This document shows, one piece after another, positions 1 to 10,247 of a DNA stretch of 64,000 bases. The notes under the pieces were generated by a model. The model did no database searches. It saw only the letters and a list, made by a program, of their open reading frames with translations, and was not told the origin of the DNA. Position 1 is the stretch's first letter. The number at the start of each line of letters is the position of its first letter. Source of the stretch: Exiguobacterium oxidotolerans JCM 12280 (GTDB lineage: Bacteria; Bacillota; Bacilli; Exiguobacteriales; Exiguobacteriaceae); NCBI RefSeq assembly GCF_000702625.1, contig NZ_JNIS01000001.1, positions 1,963,001 to 2,027,000 on the forward strand. The letters run 5' to 3'. A program made the position numbers and the translations under genes.

Positions 1-2
1 AA

Positions 3-170
3 ACAAAAAAAGCAATCGCAGGACTTGAATCAGGACAAATTTTAGAAGTGCATGCTACGGATAAAGGCGCTAAAAATGATTTACAAGCTTGGGCAAACTC
101 AGGCGGTCATGAGCTCGTTAAACACGAAGAAGAAGCGAGTGTCTTGAAATTCTGGATTCAAAAAGGGTAA
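3..170 (+). CDS. TusA-like sulfurtransferase, C-terminal part (truncated by window edge)
   Basis: The first 55 readable codons, in the frame that ends with TAA at 168-170, encode the C-terminal part of a SirA/TusA/YeeD-type small sulfur carrier. The segment ALESGQ-like (AGLESGQILEVHATDKGAKND) followed by LQAWANSGGHELV matches the second half of that fold. The N-terminal Cys-Pro-x-Pro sulfur-carrying motif lies before the window, so the family call rests on the C-terminal half only. A permease of the TauE/SafE family follows 53 bp later. TusA-like proteins and TauE exporters are often co-encoded in bacterial persulfide or sulfite handling operons, which supports the call. Confidence 0.7.
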   Translation, partial: TKKAIAGLESGQILEVHATDKGAKNDLQAWANSGGHELVKHEEEASVLKFWIQKG

Positions 171-223
171 TTCAAGTTGAAGGGGGCTGCTGACAGTCCC
201 CTTTTTTTAAAGGAGTGATCTAC

Positions 224-1000
224 ATGGAAATCGGTTTTATCATTACCATCTTCTTAATCGGTTTCGTCGGTTCTTACATCTCCGGGATGTTAGGGATTGG
301 CGGGTCGATCATCAAGTATCCGATGTTACTTTATATTCCGCCACTGCTCGGATTTGCTGCGTTTTCTGCTCATGAGGTCGCAGGAATCAGTGCCATTCAA
401 GTATTTTTTGCGACGATTGGTGGCGTCTGGGCGTATCGTAAAGGCGGTTACCTGAACAAATCGTTGATCATCAACATGGGTGGAGCGATTTTGATTGGGA
501 GCTTCATCGGCGCATATGGCTCGAATGTCTTAGCGGAAGATACAATCAATCTCGTCTACGGCATATTAGCGTTGACGGCTGCCGTCATGATGTTCGTTCC
601 GAAAAAAGGGCTCGATGACATTCCGCTCGATCAAGTGAAGTTCAATAAAGGTATCGCAGCAAGTGCTGCCTTCATCGTCGGGATTGGTGCTGGAATCGTC
701 GGTGCTGCCGGGGCATTCTTACTCGTCCCGATCATGCTCGTCATCTTAAAAATTCCAACGCGGATGACGATCGCTTCGTCCCTCGCGATTACGTTCATCT
801 CTTCGATTGGCGCGACCGTCGGTAAAATTACGACGGGGCAAGTCGATTGGGGTCCTGCAGCCATCATGGTCGTTGCCAGTCTGATTGCGGCGCCACTCGG
901 AGCGATCGCCGGGAAAAAGATGAATACTAAAATTCTGCAAGTGACACTTGCCGTCTTGATTCTCGCGACAGCAATTAAGATTTGGCTTGATATTTTGTAA
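224..1000 (+). CDS. TauE/SafE family sulfite or sulfonate exporter-like permease
   Basis: 258-residue polytopic membrane protein of the TauE/SafE (DUF81) family, a group linked to export of sulfite and other sulfur-containing anions. The two-fold internal repeat is visible: a Gly-rich [13 protein letters not shown] segment near residue 23 is echoed by [19 protein letters not shown] near residue 152. Each copy is followed by several hydrophobic helices, giving about 7-8 in all. The frame is open from GTG at 215, but that GTG lies inside the AAGGAG ribosome site (209-215). ATG at 224, eight bases downstream, is therefore the start. It lies directly behind the TusA-like gene and probably shares its transcript. 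The substrate is inferred from the neighbour. Confidence 0.85.
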   Translation: MEIGFIITIFLIGFVGSYISGMLGIGGSIIKYPMLLYIPPLLGFAAFSAHEVAGISAIQVFFATIGGVWAYRKGGYLNKSLIINMGGAILIGSFIGAYGSNVLAEDTINLVYGILALTAAVMMFVPKKGLDDIPLDQVKFNKGIAASAAFIVGIGAGIVGAAGAFLLVPIMLVILKIPTRMTIASSLAITFISSIGATVGKITTGQVDWGPAAIMVVASLIAAPLGAIAGKKMNTKILQVTLAVLILATAIKIWLDIL

Positions 1001-1007
1001 GCAGACA

Positions 1008-1054
1008 AAAAACGAGTCGGTATCGTCAAAAGACGAAACCGACTCGTTTTTTTG
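1008..1054. terminator. bidirectional Rho-independent terminator
   Basis: Inverted repeat AACGAGTCGGT / ACCGACTCGTT flanked by an A-run on the left and a T-run on the right. It can stop both the convergent TauE gene (+) and the DUF302 gene (-). Confidence 0.85.
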
Positions 1055-1055
1055 C

Positions 1056-1439
1056 TTACTTGCTTGCGTCGATGACGTGAAGCAATTGCTCTTCGACTTC
1101 TTTTGCGACTTGTTTTAATTGTTCATCTTCCACGAGCGCAATCAATGCCGTCGGACGTGGCATGCCGATTTTCGTTTGTCCACTCTCCGTAAAGACAGCC
1201 AGTTTACAAGGTAGGAAGTAACCCGCACGTCGTTCAGCTGACAGGACGCGGTGTGCTTCTTTCGGGTTACAGACTTCGAGAATATGGTACTCGCCTTCAA
1301 AGTCGAGTCCTTTTTCATCGAGCTTGCCTGCTAAATCGAATTCCCAGAGGACACCAAACGAAACTTTTTGGAGTTCCTCTTTCAAACGTGTGATGGTTTC
1401 TTCTGTTGAGTGTTCAGTCGTAACTGTATAATCAAACAT
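1056..1439 (-). CDS. DUF302 domain protein
   Basis: 127-residue soluble protein filled by one DUF302 domain, a small alpha/beta fold of unknown biochemical function. Family members are often found near sulfur metabolism, rhodanese and heavy-metal genes. Typical features seen are an N-terminal amphipathic beta strand (FDYTVTTEHS), the central segment HILEVCNPKEAHRVLSAE, and the segment LPCKLAVFTESGQTKIGMPRP. The start is ATG at 1437-1439, preceded on the minus strand by GGAGGGG. It is convergent with the TauE exporter and shares a bidirectional terminator with it. The link to sulfur handling is by neighbourhood only. Confidence 0.8.
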   Translation of the reverse strand: MFDYTVTTEHSTEETITRLKEELQKVSFGVLWEFDLAGKLDEKGLDFEGEYHILEVCNPKEAHRVLSAERRAGYFLPCKLAVFTESGQTKIGMPRPTALIALVEDEQLKQVAKEVEEQLLHVIDASK

Positions 1440-1623
1440 CGATACCCCTCCTGGTGTTTAGTCTTAAAACTGTTCCCTACTTTTTCATTAAATAATCATT
1501 CCGCATCAGATGTGCAATTTTGAGGCACGGTCAACGACAAACTATGTGAAATCAAGGTACATTAGAAAAAAGACATCTAACCATTCACCCGGAACGTATG
1601 CTTTAAAAAGGAGGCGAAGGGAG

Positions 1624-2724
1624 ATGAAGAAGCGAATGTTGACGATTCTATCCGTCGTGGCATTACTTGCCATCATGATTGGTGGGTATTTTGTTTTCCA
1701 GCAACAACAGGCGAAGTCGAGCGGAAGTAAAGAACTGACTTATGCGAAAGAGGAGACGGCGATTTTAGCAGGGGGCTGTTTTTGGTGTATGGAACCGCCA
1801 TTTGAGGAATTGAAGGGCGTGAAATCCGTCATCTCAGGTTATACCGGCGGTGACGTTGAAAACCCGACGTACAATCAAGTGTCTGCTGAGACGACCGGTC
1901 ACCGGGAAGCCGTTTTGATTACGTTTGACCCGACTGTCATTTCGTACAAACAGTTACTCGATGTCTACTGGCGCCAAATCGATCCAACCGATCCGAACGG
2001 TCAATTCGTCGATCAAGGCGAGTCGTATACGACAGCGATTTTTTATACAAACGACGACCAAAAGCAAATCGCTGAACAGTCAAAACAAGATCTGGCAGAT
2101 CGCGGCATCTTTGACGACAAAATCGTCACACCTTTGATTGCGGCCGGTCCTTTTTATGAGGCGGAGGCATATCATCAGGACTACTACTTGAAGAGCGAGA
2201 AAAAGTATAAGTTTTACCGTGCCGCTTCCGGACGAGATGATTTCATCAATCGGCACTGGAACGATCAACCGAAACTCGATTTACCGAAGTATGACAAGTT
2301 AACGGATGCTCAAAAGAAAGCGAAATTGACCGATATTCAGTATAAAGTCACGCAAGAAGATGGAACGGAACCTGCCTTTGACAATCCCTATCATGACTTA
2401 AAGGCAGACGGGATTTATGTCGATTTGATTTCTGGCGAACCGCTCTTTTCGTCAAAAGATAAGTACGATTCAAAAACAGGGTGGCCGAGTTTCAGTCAAC
2501 CGCTTGAACCGGGTAATATTATCGAAAAAAGTGACTTTGCCCTTGGGATGAAGCGGATGGAAGTCCGAAGCCGTCACGGCAATGCCCATCTCGGTCACGT
2601 CTTTAATGATGGTCCCGAGCCGACTGGTCTAAGGTATTGTATGAACTCGGCAGCCTTGAAGTTCATTCCTAAGGAAGATTTAGAAAAAGAAGGGTACGGC
2701 CAGTATCTGTCTGAATTTAAATAA
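1624..2724 (+). CDS. membrane-anchored bifunctional methionine sulfoxide reductase MsrA-MsrB
   Basis: 366-residue fusion repairing oxidised methionine in exported or surface proteins. Residues 4-23 form a single N-terminal membrane anchor without a lipobox cysteine. The MsrA domain follows with the catalytic GCFWC motif (Cys52) and the YHQDYY segment. The MsrB domain (about 235-366) has the RYCMNSAAL motif with catalytic Cys339. The CxxC zinc pairs found in many MsrB proteins are absent here. The open frame extends up to 1510, but a strong AAAAGGAGGCGAAGGGAG site precedes ATG at 1624. The MsrA-MsrB order is the usual one in Firmicutes. A second, free cytosolic MsrA lies at 54672-55202. Confidence 0.93.
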   Translation: MKKRMLTILSVVALLAIMIGGYFVFQQQQAKSSGSKELTYAKEETAILAGGCFWCMEPPFEELKGVKSVISGYTGGDVENPTYNQVSAETTGHREAVLITFDPTVISYKQLLDVYWRQIDPTDPNGQFVDQGESYTTAIFYTNDDQKQIAEQSKQDLADRGIFDDKIVTPLIAAGPFYEAEAYHQDYYLKSEKKYKFYRAASGRDDFINRHWNDQPKLDLPKYDKLTDAQKKAKLTDIQYKVTQEDGTEPAFDNPYHDLKADGIYVDLISGEPLFSSKDKYDSKTGWPSFSQPLEPGNIIEKSDFALGMKRMEVRSRHGNAHLGHVFNDGPEPTGLRYCMNSAALKFIPKEDLEKEGYGQYLSEFK

Positions 2725-2734
2725 CATAGGCGCC

Positions 2735-2765
2735 CCATCCTTTCGTTTGAGAGGGTGGTTTTTTT
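2735..2765 (+). terminator. terminator of msrAB
   Basis: Nine-pair stem with two G-U pairs (CCATCCTTT / AGAGGGTGG) followed by a run of seven T, ten bases after the stop codon. Confidence 0.8.
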
Positions 2766-2917
2766 CTGAAAAAAGCAGGGGGAACAAGTCGTTCGGTCAA
2801 GTGAATATTTTTTCTTTCGAAATTGTAAGGTAATATAACGAAAAAATTATCATATTTATCCAAATAATGTTTATACTTGAGAAAAGTGCGATTTTATTTT
2901 TCTAAGGAGGAACATTA

Positions 2918-5794
2918 GTGAAGAAGTTGACGATTTGGCTCATGTTGAGCTGCCTCATTCTGACACTTGGAGTGGGACCACTCGCTACGAAGACGGTAGC
3001 AGCGGACGAACTCGGACAGGCGATTGAATTGAAGGTTGGGCAAGAAACAGTCCTTGAGACAGGAACGAATGAAAAGAATACATATTGGTATAAGGTCGAA
3101 CAGCAAGCAGGAATCGAAAAAACGGCATCGCACTTCGAATTATCACTTGATACGGATCAATCGATCGAAGTGACCGCCTATCCGAGTGAAGAAATGGCAG
3201 CGAAAGATGAAACATTCGATCGTTACCGGAGCTACGCTGAACCGAATGAAAAAGAAGCCATGAAACTGGCGGTTCCCTACGCTTGGGATGGCCCGTATTA
3301 TATAAAAGTCGATTACTATCCGAACATCGAAGAAGGCAAAACGACGAAAGCAGCACACGTTAAACTGACATACAACGATGTCAAACTGGCAGTCGAGTAC
3401 GAACCAATCAGTGATATTAGCTGTGCCGCGGAAGAAGCGTTGAAGCAAACGACTGAAGAAAAGCCAATGCTAGCGTTGATGCACGCGATTCAAAAACAAG
3501 TGTTGAGTCAATCGGAGCAAGGACGCAGCTTGACGTCGCTGTATTACAAAGCGTCACCCTACGTCGTCAAAGCGATTTTATTTAATAAAGATAAGCGCAC
3601 GCAAGCAGCAGAAGACTTGAAGACGTTGAAACCAGCGATGACGGCGCTCGTCAACGGGACGACGTATACGTTATCAAAAGCCGATCAGCAGGCGGTCAAT
3701 CGTCTGTTTGAATTAACACGTGACGCGTCACCAGAAGTCATCGCGAATGAAATCAATCAGTATGCGAAAAAGATGGAAATTTCAACACTCGGTGGAAGCA
3801 CGCTGAGTGAAACGTTCCGTTCACTCGGAATGACGATTCAATCAGAAGAAAAAACACGGTTCATCGTTAAATTAAAACCGGGTCAGATGAATCGGTCGAT
3901 GAAGATTGCTGGAACTAAGGCGACAGATGTTGAGCGTTTATCGCTTGGTAAGGCGGGCGACTTCGTCATTGTTACGGAAGATCCGACAGTCAAAAGTCAA
4001 ACCGCAACGGCACTGAAACAGTCACTTGGCCGGTCTTCTGCCGTCGAGTATGTCGAGAAAATTCAGACGTACCGCGCAACAGGGGACATCAACTATGACT
4101 ACCAGTGGGCGCTAAATAAAAATGCGATCGTCGAACAGTTACCGGATGTCGGAATCGGTTTTGAACAATTCGTCGCCAGTCCAATCAGCAAAACACTGAC
4201 TCCGGTGACGATTGCTGTCATCGATACAGGCGTCGATTACCGCCTGAAAGATTTACAAGGAAAAGTCGACATCGCGAACGAAAAAAACTATGTCGATGTC
4301 AACGGACAAGGAGATGCCCTTGACGACAATGGTCACGGGACACACGTCTCAGGCGTTATCGCAGCAGCACTCGAAAATGAATATGGCATTCGCGGGATTC
4401 ACCAATCTGCTAAAATTCTCCCGATTAAAGTGTTGAATGCAAATGGTGAAGGCGAAACAGATGCCATCGCACTCGGGATTAAATATGCTGTCGATCACGG
4501 AGCAAAAGTCATCAACATGAGCCTCGGTGGCGGCGAGAGTCGAACGATGGCTTACATGATGAAGTACGCAGCGGACAACGGTGTCACAGTCGTTGCGGCG
4601 TCTGGGAATGAATATGACAGTTATGTCGGATTCCCGGCAAGTTCAGAATATGCGATTTCCGTTGGAGCAACGAATCCACTCGGAATGGTCGCTGACTATT
4701 CCAACTACGGCTTCGGGCTTGACGTCGTAGCACCAGGATCAAAAATCGCAAGTCTCGTCCCGGACGGTAATACCGTCTACATGGATGGAACGAGTATGGC
4801 ATCACCACACGTTGCTGCAGTCGCCGGTATCTTGGCGTCACTTGACGGGACACTGAAACCAAAAGAAATCGAAAATATCTTACGAACGAGTGCAGAACCA
4901 CTTGCTTTCGAAAATCCGAATGATTGGTATGAGGATGATGAAGAGGATATGGAGGACGAGTATCCTCCTGGTAAAGCGCCAGAAAAACTTCCGGCCTACG
5001 TCAGTCCGGTATCCGGTTACGGGAAAATCAATATTTTGCGTGCCATCTCACAATTGCATTTACAAGGAAAAGTCAAACCGGTCTATGACAATCAACTCGT
5101 TGTCAGCGGGACTGTTAAGACGGGCACAAAAGTAGAAGTCTGGTCAACAAAACGTTTAGCTTCGACGGTAGCGAAAGCTGGTACGTTCTCCGTTCAAATT
5201 CCACGCCAAACAAAAGAAACGGTCTTGACGATTCGTTATGCGAATGGAACGGATGTTACATCTGAGCGGACGGAAGTATTGCCTGGGAAAGCACCTGCTG
5301 CACCGAAAGTGAATCCTGTACTCGCAGGCGCGACGAAAGTGACAGGGACAGCCAGTGCAAATGGGAAAATCGTCATGAAGGACGCGAAGAATAAGACGGT
5401 TGCCACAAGCATGGTCGATGCCAAAGGTAAGTTCAGCGTCAAAGTACCAAAACAAACAGCTGGAGCGCGCCTCAGTGTGACGGTGCTTGATATCGCAAAA
5501 CGTTCAAGTAAACCCACTGTCGTAACGGTTTTGGCACCACCTGCGGCACCAAAAGTCAAAGCGATCACTAGTAGTCAGACGAAACTGTCTGGGACAGGTG
5601 AGAAAAAAACGCGCGTCTACGTACAAAATGCGAAAAAGAAAGTCATCGCTAAAGGAGCCGTCACGTCAAAAGGAACGTTCTCTGTAAAAATCGCAAAACA
5701 AAAAGCAGGAACGAAACTTTCCGTTTATCTTGTCAACGCGCATCAACAGACAAGTGTAAAGACGTCGGTCACGGTCAAAAAAGCAAAGAAATAA
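2918..5794 (+). CDS. secreted subtilisin-like serine protease (S8) with C-terminal Ig-like repeats
   Basis: 958-residue exported protease. A signal peptide (MKKLTIWLMLSCLILTLGVG) is followed by an N-terminal region of about 280 residues and an inhibitor-I9-like propeptide near 310-390. The S8 domain has the catalytic triad Asp436 (VIDTGVD), His473 (NGHGTHVSG) and Ser626 (GTSMASPHVA), with oxyanion Asn564 (ASGNE). After an acidic linker (EDDEEDMEDE), residues from about 725 to the end hold three homologous Lys-rich Ig-like repeats, each with a GTFSVKI- or GKFSVKV-type core. These repeats probably hold the enzyme at the cell wall. No LPxTG sorting signal is present. The start is GTG at 2918, set by AAGGAGG eight bases upstream. 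Monocistronic. Confidence 0.93.
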   Translation: MKKLTIWLMLSCLILTLGVGPLATKTVAADELGQAIELKVGQETVLETGTNEKNTYWYKVEQQAGIEKTASHFELSLDTDQSIEVTAYPSEEMAAKDETFDRYRSYAEPNEKEAMKLAVPYAWDGPYYIKVDYYPNIEEGKTTKAAHVKLTYNDVKLAVEYEPISDISCAAEEALKQTTEEKPMLALMHAIQKQVLSQSEQGRSLTSLYYKASPYVVKAILFNKDKRTQAAEDLKTLKPAMTALVNGTTYTLSKADQQAVNRLFELTRDASPEVIANEINQYAKKMEISTLGGSTLSETFRSLGMTIQSEEKTRFIVKLKPGQMNRSMKIAGTKATDVERLSLGKAGDFVIVTEDPTVKSQTATALKQSLGRSSAVEYVEKIQTYRATGDINYDYQWALNKNAIVEQLPDVGIGFEQFVASPISKTLTPVTIAVIDTGVDYRLKDLQGKVDIANEKNYVDVNGQGDALDDNGHGTHVSGVIAAALENEYGIRGIHQSAKILPIKVLNANGEGETDAIALGIKYAVDHGAKVINMSLGGGESRTMAYMMKYAADNGVTVVAASGNEYDSYVGFPASSEYAISVGATNPLGMVADYSNYGFGLDVVAPGSKIASLVPDGNTVYMDGTSMASPHVAAVAGILASLDGTLKPKEIENILRTSAEPLAFENPNDWYEDDEEDMEDEYPPGKAPEKLPAYVSPVSGYGKINILRAISQLHLQGKVKPVYDNQLVVSGTVKTGTKVEVWSTKRLASTVAKAGTFSVQIPRQTKETVLTIRYANGTDVTSERTEVLPGKAPAAPKVNPVLAGATKVTGTASANGKIVMKDAKNKTVATSMVDAKGKFSVKVPKQTAGARLSVTVLDIAKRSSKPTVVTVLAPPAAPKVKAITSSQTKLSGTGEKKTRVYVQNAKKKVIAKGAVTSKGTFSVKIAKQKAGTKLSVYLVNAHQQTSVKTSVTVKKAKK

Positions 5795-5807
5795 TCTATT
5801 GAACGGG

Positions 5808-5839
5808 CCTTCTCCAGTCATCTGGAGGAGGATTTTTTG
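5808..5839 (+). terminator. terminator of the subtilase gene
   Basis: Stem CCTTCTCCAG / CTGGAGGAGG with a TCAT loop, followed by a T-tract. Confidence 0.85.
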
Positions 5840-5947
5840 TAGTTAATTATTTTTAAGGTATTTTTCGGTAGATTATGCTATTTTTAAGTAACTGAAACAA
5901 TTTCAAAAAAGGCATCATCCTTCAGGGGATGGTGAGGGGGATATTCT

Positions 5948-8488
5948 ATGATCAAGTGGATTCGGAGACGAATCGGACGCCAGTTGTTAGCGGTGTTTTA
6001 TGTAGTATTACTATTAGTATCGGTGACATCATTTTTTGTGTATGACTATATGGAGACACGAATCGAATCGTCCCGAAGTAATCTTGAGACGATTAGTGAA
6101 AAAAACAGACGGGCTGATACGCTTTGGGATAATTGGCAGACCGTCCAATTCGGGTTACGCGGATTCGTAATTTTTGGAGATCAAGAACGATTTGATGAAA
6201 TCGAAGCTTTGCGGACTGAAATCAAAAGTGAGACGGATTGGTTTGGACGCAGAGCAGAAACAGACCAAGAAGAAGAATTCTCAGCGCAAATGTTGAACTT
6301 GTATGATTTATATTACGGGGCATTGTTCCCGCTGACGCAATCGTACGTAACGGAGAAAAAAGCAAATCGCATCAATGAAGATTTTTTACAAGGCGATAGT
6401 TTGTTTTCGTTACCAATCGCACAACGTCTTGTCGAGCAAGGCCAAATCAAACCGACGGCAGACGGGTCGATTGATATCACACCAGACATTGAAAAAGCAT
6501 CATCAGCACTCGAGGAATACCGTGACACGTTGCAGCAACAACAAGAAGCAGCCGTTTTAAAATTACGGACGGAAGTTGCGAATACACAATGGATTTGGAT
6601 TTCAAGTATTTTTGTTTTAATCAGTTTCATTCTCTTATTCGTTCATCCATTCATTCGTCGGGTAACAAAGCAGTTATTCCGCTTAATTGACGACAATCAA
6701 AAGTTAACACGGAGTGAACCGATTGAAATAGACGAAGTGGCACAACAACGTCCGGATGAAATCGGTCTACTCCGGGCCTCATTCAATCAAATGGCGATGA
6801 CGACGAATGCCCATAAAGATGAGATGCAGGGGAAAAATGAAGAGTTGCAAGCGCAAAGTGAAGAATTGCTTGCACAACAAGAAGAATTGCAAGCGCAACA
6901 AGAAGAGTTAGAAGAAGCTTACCAAGCAACGAAACAAAATGAAGAAAAATTAAAGCTCAGAAGTGAATTGACGGAAGCCTTAGCTGTTCGAGAAACGATG
7001 GAAGCCTATCCATCCATCATCCAGAAAATGATTGATATCACGTCTTCGGAGTACGGAGCGCTTTTGCTTTATGAAGCAGGCATGTACATCGGGGCGACGA
7101 CGAATGGGATGAAACAAACTCACCTGGAAGCCTTACGAACTGACGACACGTCTGTGTTAAGCCGGATGCTGTTAGGTAAACAGATTGTTCAATCTGAAAA
7201 ACGTGTCGACCGCACAGCGGACATTCCGTACAGTTTTAGTACACACGAAGTGGCACTACCTATTTATGATCCGGCAAGTGGCCAGTTGATGGCAGCAGTT
7301 TATTTAGTCCGATACAAGTCGCCTTACAAAAAGCAACAGCTACTTGATATGCGCGATTTCTCCCAACAAATGACGCTCTCTCTGTTGCGGACACGTTCGT
7401 ATGAAGAGATGAAACAAGAAAAGAAAAAGACGGAACAAGTCTTAGACTCGATTCGTGAGGCCATCATCTACCTAGAAGACGGAAATGACGAACTGTATGT
7501 CAACCGTCCACTGTTTGACCTGATTCCAGAATTACAATCGGAGTTCACGAGTGACCGGACCTTATCATCCGGGTCCTATGTGATTGAAGTGATGCGAAGT
7601 GTAGTAGACGATCGTGACGTATTTGATGAGTATGTCACTTTAATTCGCTCAGGCATCGTTCCCCCGGATAAGTTTCAGTTCGATGTGCGAAACAATACAG
7701 CACACCTTGAAGTGTATGCAGAGCGGATTGATATTGAAGGCGGATGGAAAGGTGTTATTCTTGTCATTCGTGATATTACCCGGGAAACAGAGGCGGATCG
7801 CCTGAAAACAGAACTCGTGTCAACGGTCTCCCATGAGTTACGGACACCGCTTTCATCCATTTATGGATTTACGGAGTTGATGTTGAATCGTGAAATCGAT
7901 GTCATGAAGCAAAAAAAATATTTAGCAACGATTCATGACGAAACAGGTCGTTTATCGAACTTAGTGACAGACTTCTTAGACGTTCAACGGATGCAATCAG
8001 GAGCGCAGCTCTATCAAAAGATGACACTTGATTTGTATACTGTCACGAAACAAGTCGTCGAAATTTATGAGACGTCGAGTGTGCGCCACTCGATTCGACT
8101 ACGCCTCTTAAATAAAGAATTGCCACCCATTCATGCTGACGAAGATCGCATTAAACAGCTCTTAAGTAATTTAATAAACAATGCAATCAAATATTCACCG
8201 GATGGTGGAGAAATTGACGTCGTTCTGGATTTGGATGATGAGAATGTCATCATTCATATTATTGACGAAGGGATCGGCATACCGCATCATGCGTTTGCTC
8301 ATCTATTTGATAAATTTTATCGCGTAGACAATTCCGATACGCGTCGTATCGGTGGAACGGGGCTCGGATTATCAATCTGTAAAGAAATCGTCAAGGAACA
8401 TGATGGAACGATCCACGTTGAATCTGAAGAAGGCGAAGGCAGTACATTTACGATTCTACTTCCAGTGTCTAGCGTACTTCCATCTTAA
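5948..8488 (+). CDS. membrane sensor histidine kinase with GAF-type and PAS-type modules
   Basis: 846-residue kinase. TM helix 1 (about 13-34), an extracellular sensor of about 175 residues, TM2 (about 214-235), then HAMP. A Gln/Glu-rich coiled coil repeats the pattern EELQAQ near 285-345. A GAF-type domain (about 360-505) and a PAS-like domain (about 510-620) follow. The HisKA box has phospho-acceptor His629 (VSHELRTPLSS). The ATPase domain has an N box (NLINNAIKYSP), a G1 box (DEGIGIP) and a G2 box (GGTGLGLS). The adjacent genes include no response regulator, so its partner lies elsewhere. The signal sensed is unknown. The GGDEF gene 190 bp downstream is separated by a terminator, so a shared pathway is only possible. 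Confidence 0.9.
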   Translation: MIKWIRRRIGRQLLAVFYVVLLLVSVTSFFVYDYMETRIESSRSNLETISEKNRRADTLWDNWQTVQFGLRGFVIFGDQERFDEIEALRTEIKSETDWFGRRAETDQEEEFSAQMLNLYDLYYGALFPLTQSYVTEKKANRINEDFLQGDSLFSLPIAQRLVEQGQIKPTADGSIDITPDIEKASSALEEYRDTLQQQQEAAVLKLRTEVANTQWIWISSIFVLISFILLFVHPFIRRVTKQLFRLIDDNQKLTRSEPIEIDEVAQQRPDEIGLLRASFNQMAMTTNAHKDEMQGKNEELQAQSEELLAQQEELQAQQEELEEAYQATKQNEEKLKLRSELTEALAVRETMEAYPSIIQKMIDITSSEYGALLLYEAGMYIGATTNGMKQTHLEALRTDDTSVLSRMLLGKQIVQSEKRVDRTADIPYSFSTHEVALPIYDPASGQLMAAVYLVRYKSPYKKQQLLDMRDFSQQMTLSLLRTRSYEEMKQEKKKTEQVLDSIREAIIYLEDGNDELYVNRPLFDLIPELQSEFTSDRTLSSGSYVIEVMRSVVDDRDVFDEYVTLIRSGIVPPDKFQFDVRNNTAHLEVYAERIDIEGGWKGVILVIRDITRETEADRLKTELVSTVSHELRTPLSSIYGFTELMLNREIDVMKQKKYLATIHDETGRLSNLVTDFLDVQRMQSGAQLYQKMTLDLYTVTKQVVEIYETSSVRHSIRLRLLNKELPPIHADEDRIKQLLSNLINNAIKYSPDGGEIDVVLDLDDENVIIHIIDEGIGIPHHAFAHLFDKFYRVDNSDTRRIGGTGLGLSICKEIVKEHDGTIHVESEEGEGSTFTILLPVSSVLPS

Positions 8489-8495
8489 AAATACG

Positions 8496-8531
8496 AAAAT
8501 GCTTGCTCGTTCATTCGAGCAAGCATTTTTT
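8496..8531 (+). terminator. terminator of the histidine kinase gene
   Basis: Stem GCTTGCTCG / CGAGCAAGC with flanking A and T runs (AAAAT..ATTTTT). Confidence 0.9.
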
Positions 8532-8677
8532 AGGGTCGACCAAACCAAATACTTCGATAGGCGGAATAGAGGAAAATAAAAAATTTTTTGAATATAATAA
8601 GAAAAGAAGGTTAAAAATATATTGTTTTGACCGATAGAATATAGGACATTAGAACTATTTGAAGGGAGGAGGACGAA

Positions 8678-10204
8678 GTGAGACAAAAATTAATTTATAT
8701 TTTGATAATTGCTTGGATTGTGAGTCATTTTAGCTGGTTAGGTATCGTAGGAACGTCCTCCGATCTCGCACGAATCGGTAATAGTCTATTTACGACGGGT
8801 GGTGCCGTTTTATCGTCTGCAATGCTCCTACTGGCGATTTATAAACATCCCACTCGTTCCTTTACGCAACGACTTTTTTTCTTATTGCTCTTAGGAAATA
8901 TCGCTCTGATTGCCGGTGAAGTAGGTCAATTGGTTTTGCAAATTCAGCGGGCTGAACGCCTTGGACCATTCGACTGGATTGATTTTGTCTTCAGCTTGCA
9001 AATCATCTTTTATTTGATTGCGTTTTGTTACTTTTTATTCAACCGCCGTACGCAAATCAATCTGCGATTTTTCTTATTCGATGAATTGATTATTTTGATT
9101 GTTGCAGGATCGATATCTTGGCACTATATGATTACACCCTATTTAGAAAATGCGACCGGATTTGACTTAGAAACTTTACTTTTGATTCGTTATCCGCTAG
9201 GTGATTTGTTACTCCTAGGAGGAATGATCATCTTATTCTTTGGCGTGATGAAACGAGGCAACAGTAAATCGTTGTTGCTCGTCTTATTAGGTTTTCACTT
9301 ACAACTATTAGCTGACCTCTTGTATGTCGTCTTATACCGGGCGGACTTCCCGGTGTCTGCGATGTGGCTTGATCCGGTTTGGCTTGCGACGACATTGACA
9401 GTAGGGGGAGCCGCGATTTTATTTGATGCAGATGAGCGGTCCCTCGATTTCATGCTAAATCGTCGCGTGCTGGATTGGGTACGTTTAGTGACGCCTTATA
9501 TTTTCTTGTTGATTTTATTTATCACAATGGCGCGCCAAGCCGTCACCTTTAACGGCTTGACCATCGGACTGATGATTGCGACACCGTTGTTGATTTCGCG
9601 ACAAATTCGTATTGTCATGGACAATCAACGCCTTCGGGAAAACTTGGAGGCGAAAGTCGACCAGCGGACGGCGGACTTGGAGCGAGCGCTCGAAGAAATG
9701 GAGCACATGGCTTATCACGACGCATTGACGAATTTGCCGAACCGGTATTTGTTTGCCCGTCTCTTTAAAGAAGAGCTGCGTCGCGCAGAAATACATGAAC
9801 GCTTAGCCGCCTTGTATTTTATTGATGTGGATCACTTCAAACAAATCAATGACACGTATGGTCACCAAATCGGCGATCAACTCATCATTGATATTGCCAG
9901 CCGTCTTGAGAAAAAATTACCACACAACACCGTCATTTCCCGTCAAGGGGGCGATGAATTCGTTGTCCTTTTATTTGACGTGAAAGAAACGAACGTGATT
10001 GAAGAGTGTGGACAAGTACTCGTACAATTGTTTGAACGACCCTTTATTCTTCAAGAGACCCCGGTCTTCATGACAGCGAGCATCGGGTGTGCGATCTATC
10101 CGACGCATGCGACGTCACGGACGACGTTGATCGAACAAGCGGATGTTGCGATGTATGAAGCAAAGCGGCGTGGGAAAAACCAGTTCTATCTACAAGCTGA
10201 TTAA
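8678..10204 (+). CDS. membrane-bound diguanylate cyclase (GGDEF)
   Basis: 508-residue protein. The first 310 residues hold about nine hydrophobic helices. A short coiled linker (NLEAKVDQRTADLERALEEM) leads into a complete GGDEF domain (about 345-508) that starts at YHDALTNLPNRYLF. The active-site motif GGDEF is intact at residues 424-428, so synthesis of cyclic di-GMP is expected. No clear RxxD inhibitory site sits five residues upstream, and no EAL domain is present. The membrane part may sense a ligand or the membrane state; I do not recognise a named sensor family. The start is GTG at 8678 behind GGGAGGAGG. Confidence 0.9.
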   Translation: MRQKLIYILIIAWIVSHFSWLGIVGTSSDLARIGNSLFTTGGAVLSSAMLLLAIYKHPTRSFTQRLFFLLLLGNIALIAGEVGQLVLQIQRAERLGPFDWIDFVFSLQIIFYLIAFCYFLFNRRTQINLRFFLFDELIILIVAGSISWHYMITPYLENATGFDLETLLLIRYPLGDLLLLGGMIILFFGVMKRGNSKSLLLVLLGFHLQLLADLLYVVLYRADFPVSAMWLDPVWLATTLTVGGAAILFDADERSLDFMLNRRVLDWVRLVTPYIFLLILFITMARQAVTFNGLTIGLMIATPLLISRQIRIVMDNQRLRENLEAKVDQRTADLERALEEMEHMAYHDALTNLPNRYLFARLFKEELRRAEIHERLAALYFIDVDHFKQINDTYGHQIGDQLIIDIASRLEKKLPHNTVISRQGGDEFVVLLFDVKETNVIEECGQVLVQLFERPFILQETPVFMTASIGCAIYPTHATSRTTLIEQADVAMYEAKRRGKNQFYLQAD

Positions 10205-10243
10205 AAAGCGAAGCCTCCCGGGAAAACAGGTGGCTTCGCTTTT
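10204..10243. terminator. bidirectional terminator between GGDEF gene and EF-G binding protein gene
   Basis: Perfect stem AAAAGCGAAGCC / GGCTTCGCTTTT around a 16-base loop. It serves both convergent genes. Confidence 0.88.
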
Positions 10244-10247
10244 GCAG

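Noticed and set aside
1510-1623. N-terminal extension of the MsrAB frame
   Set aside because: The ribosome site AAAAGGAGGCGAAGGGAG directly before ATG 1624 and the membrane anchor that follows make the shorter start far more likely.
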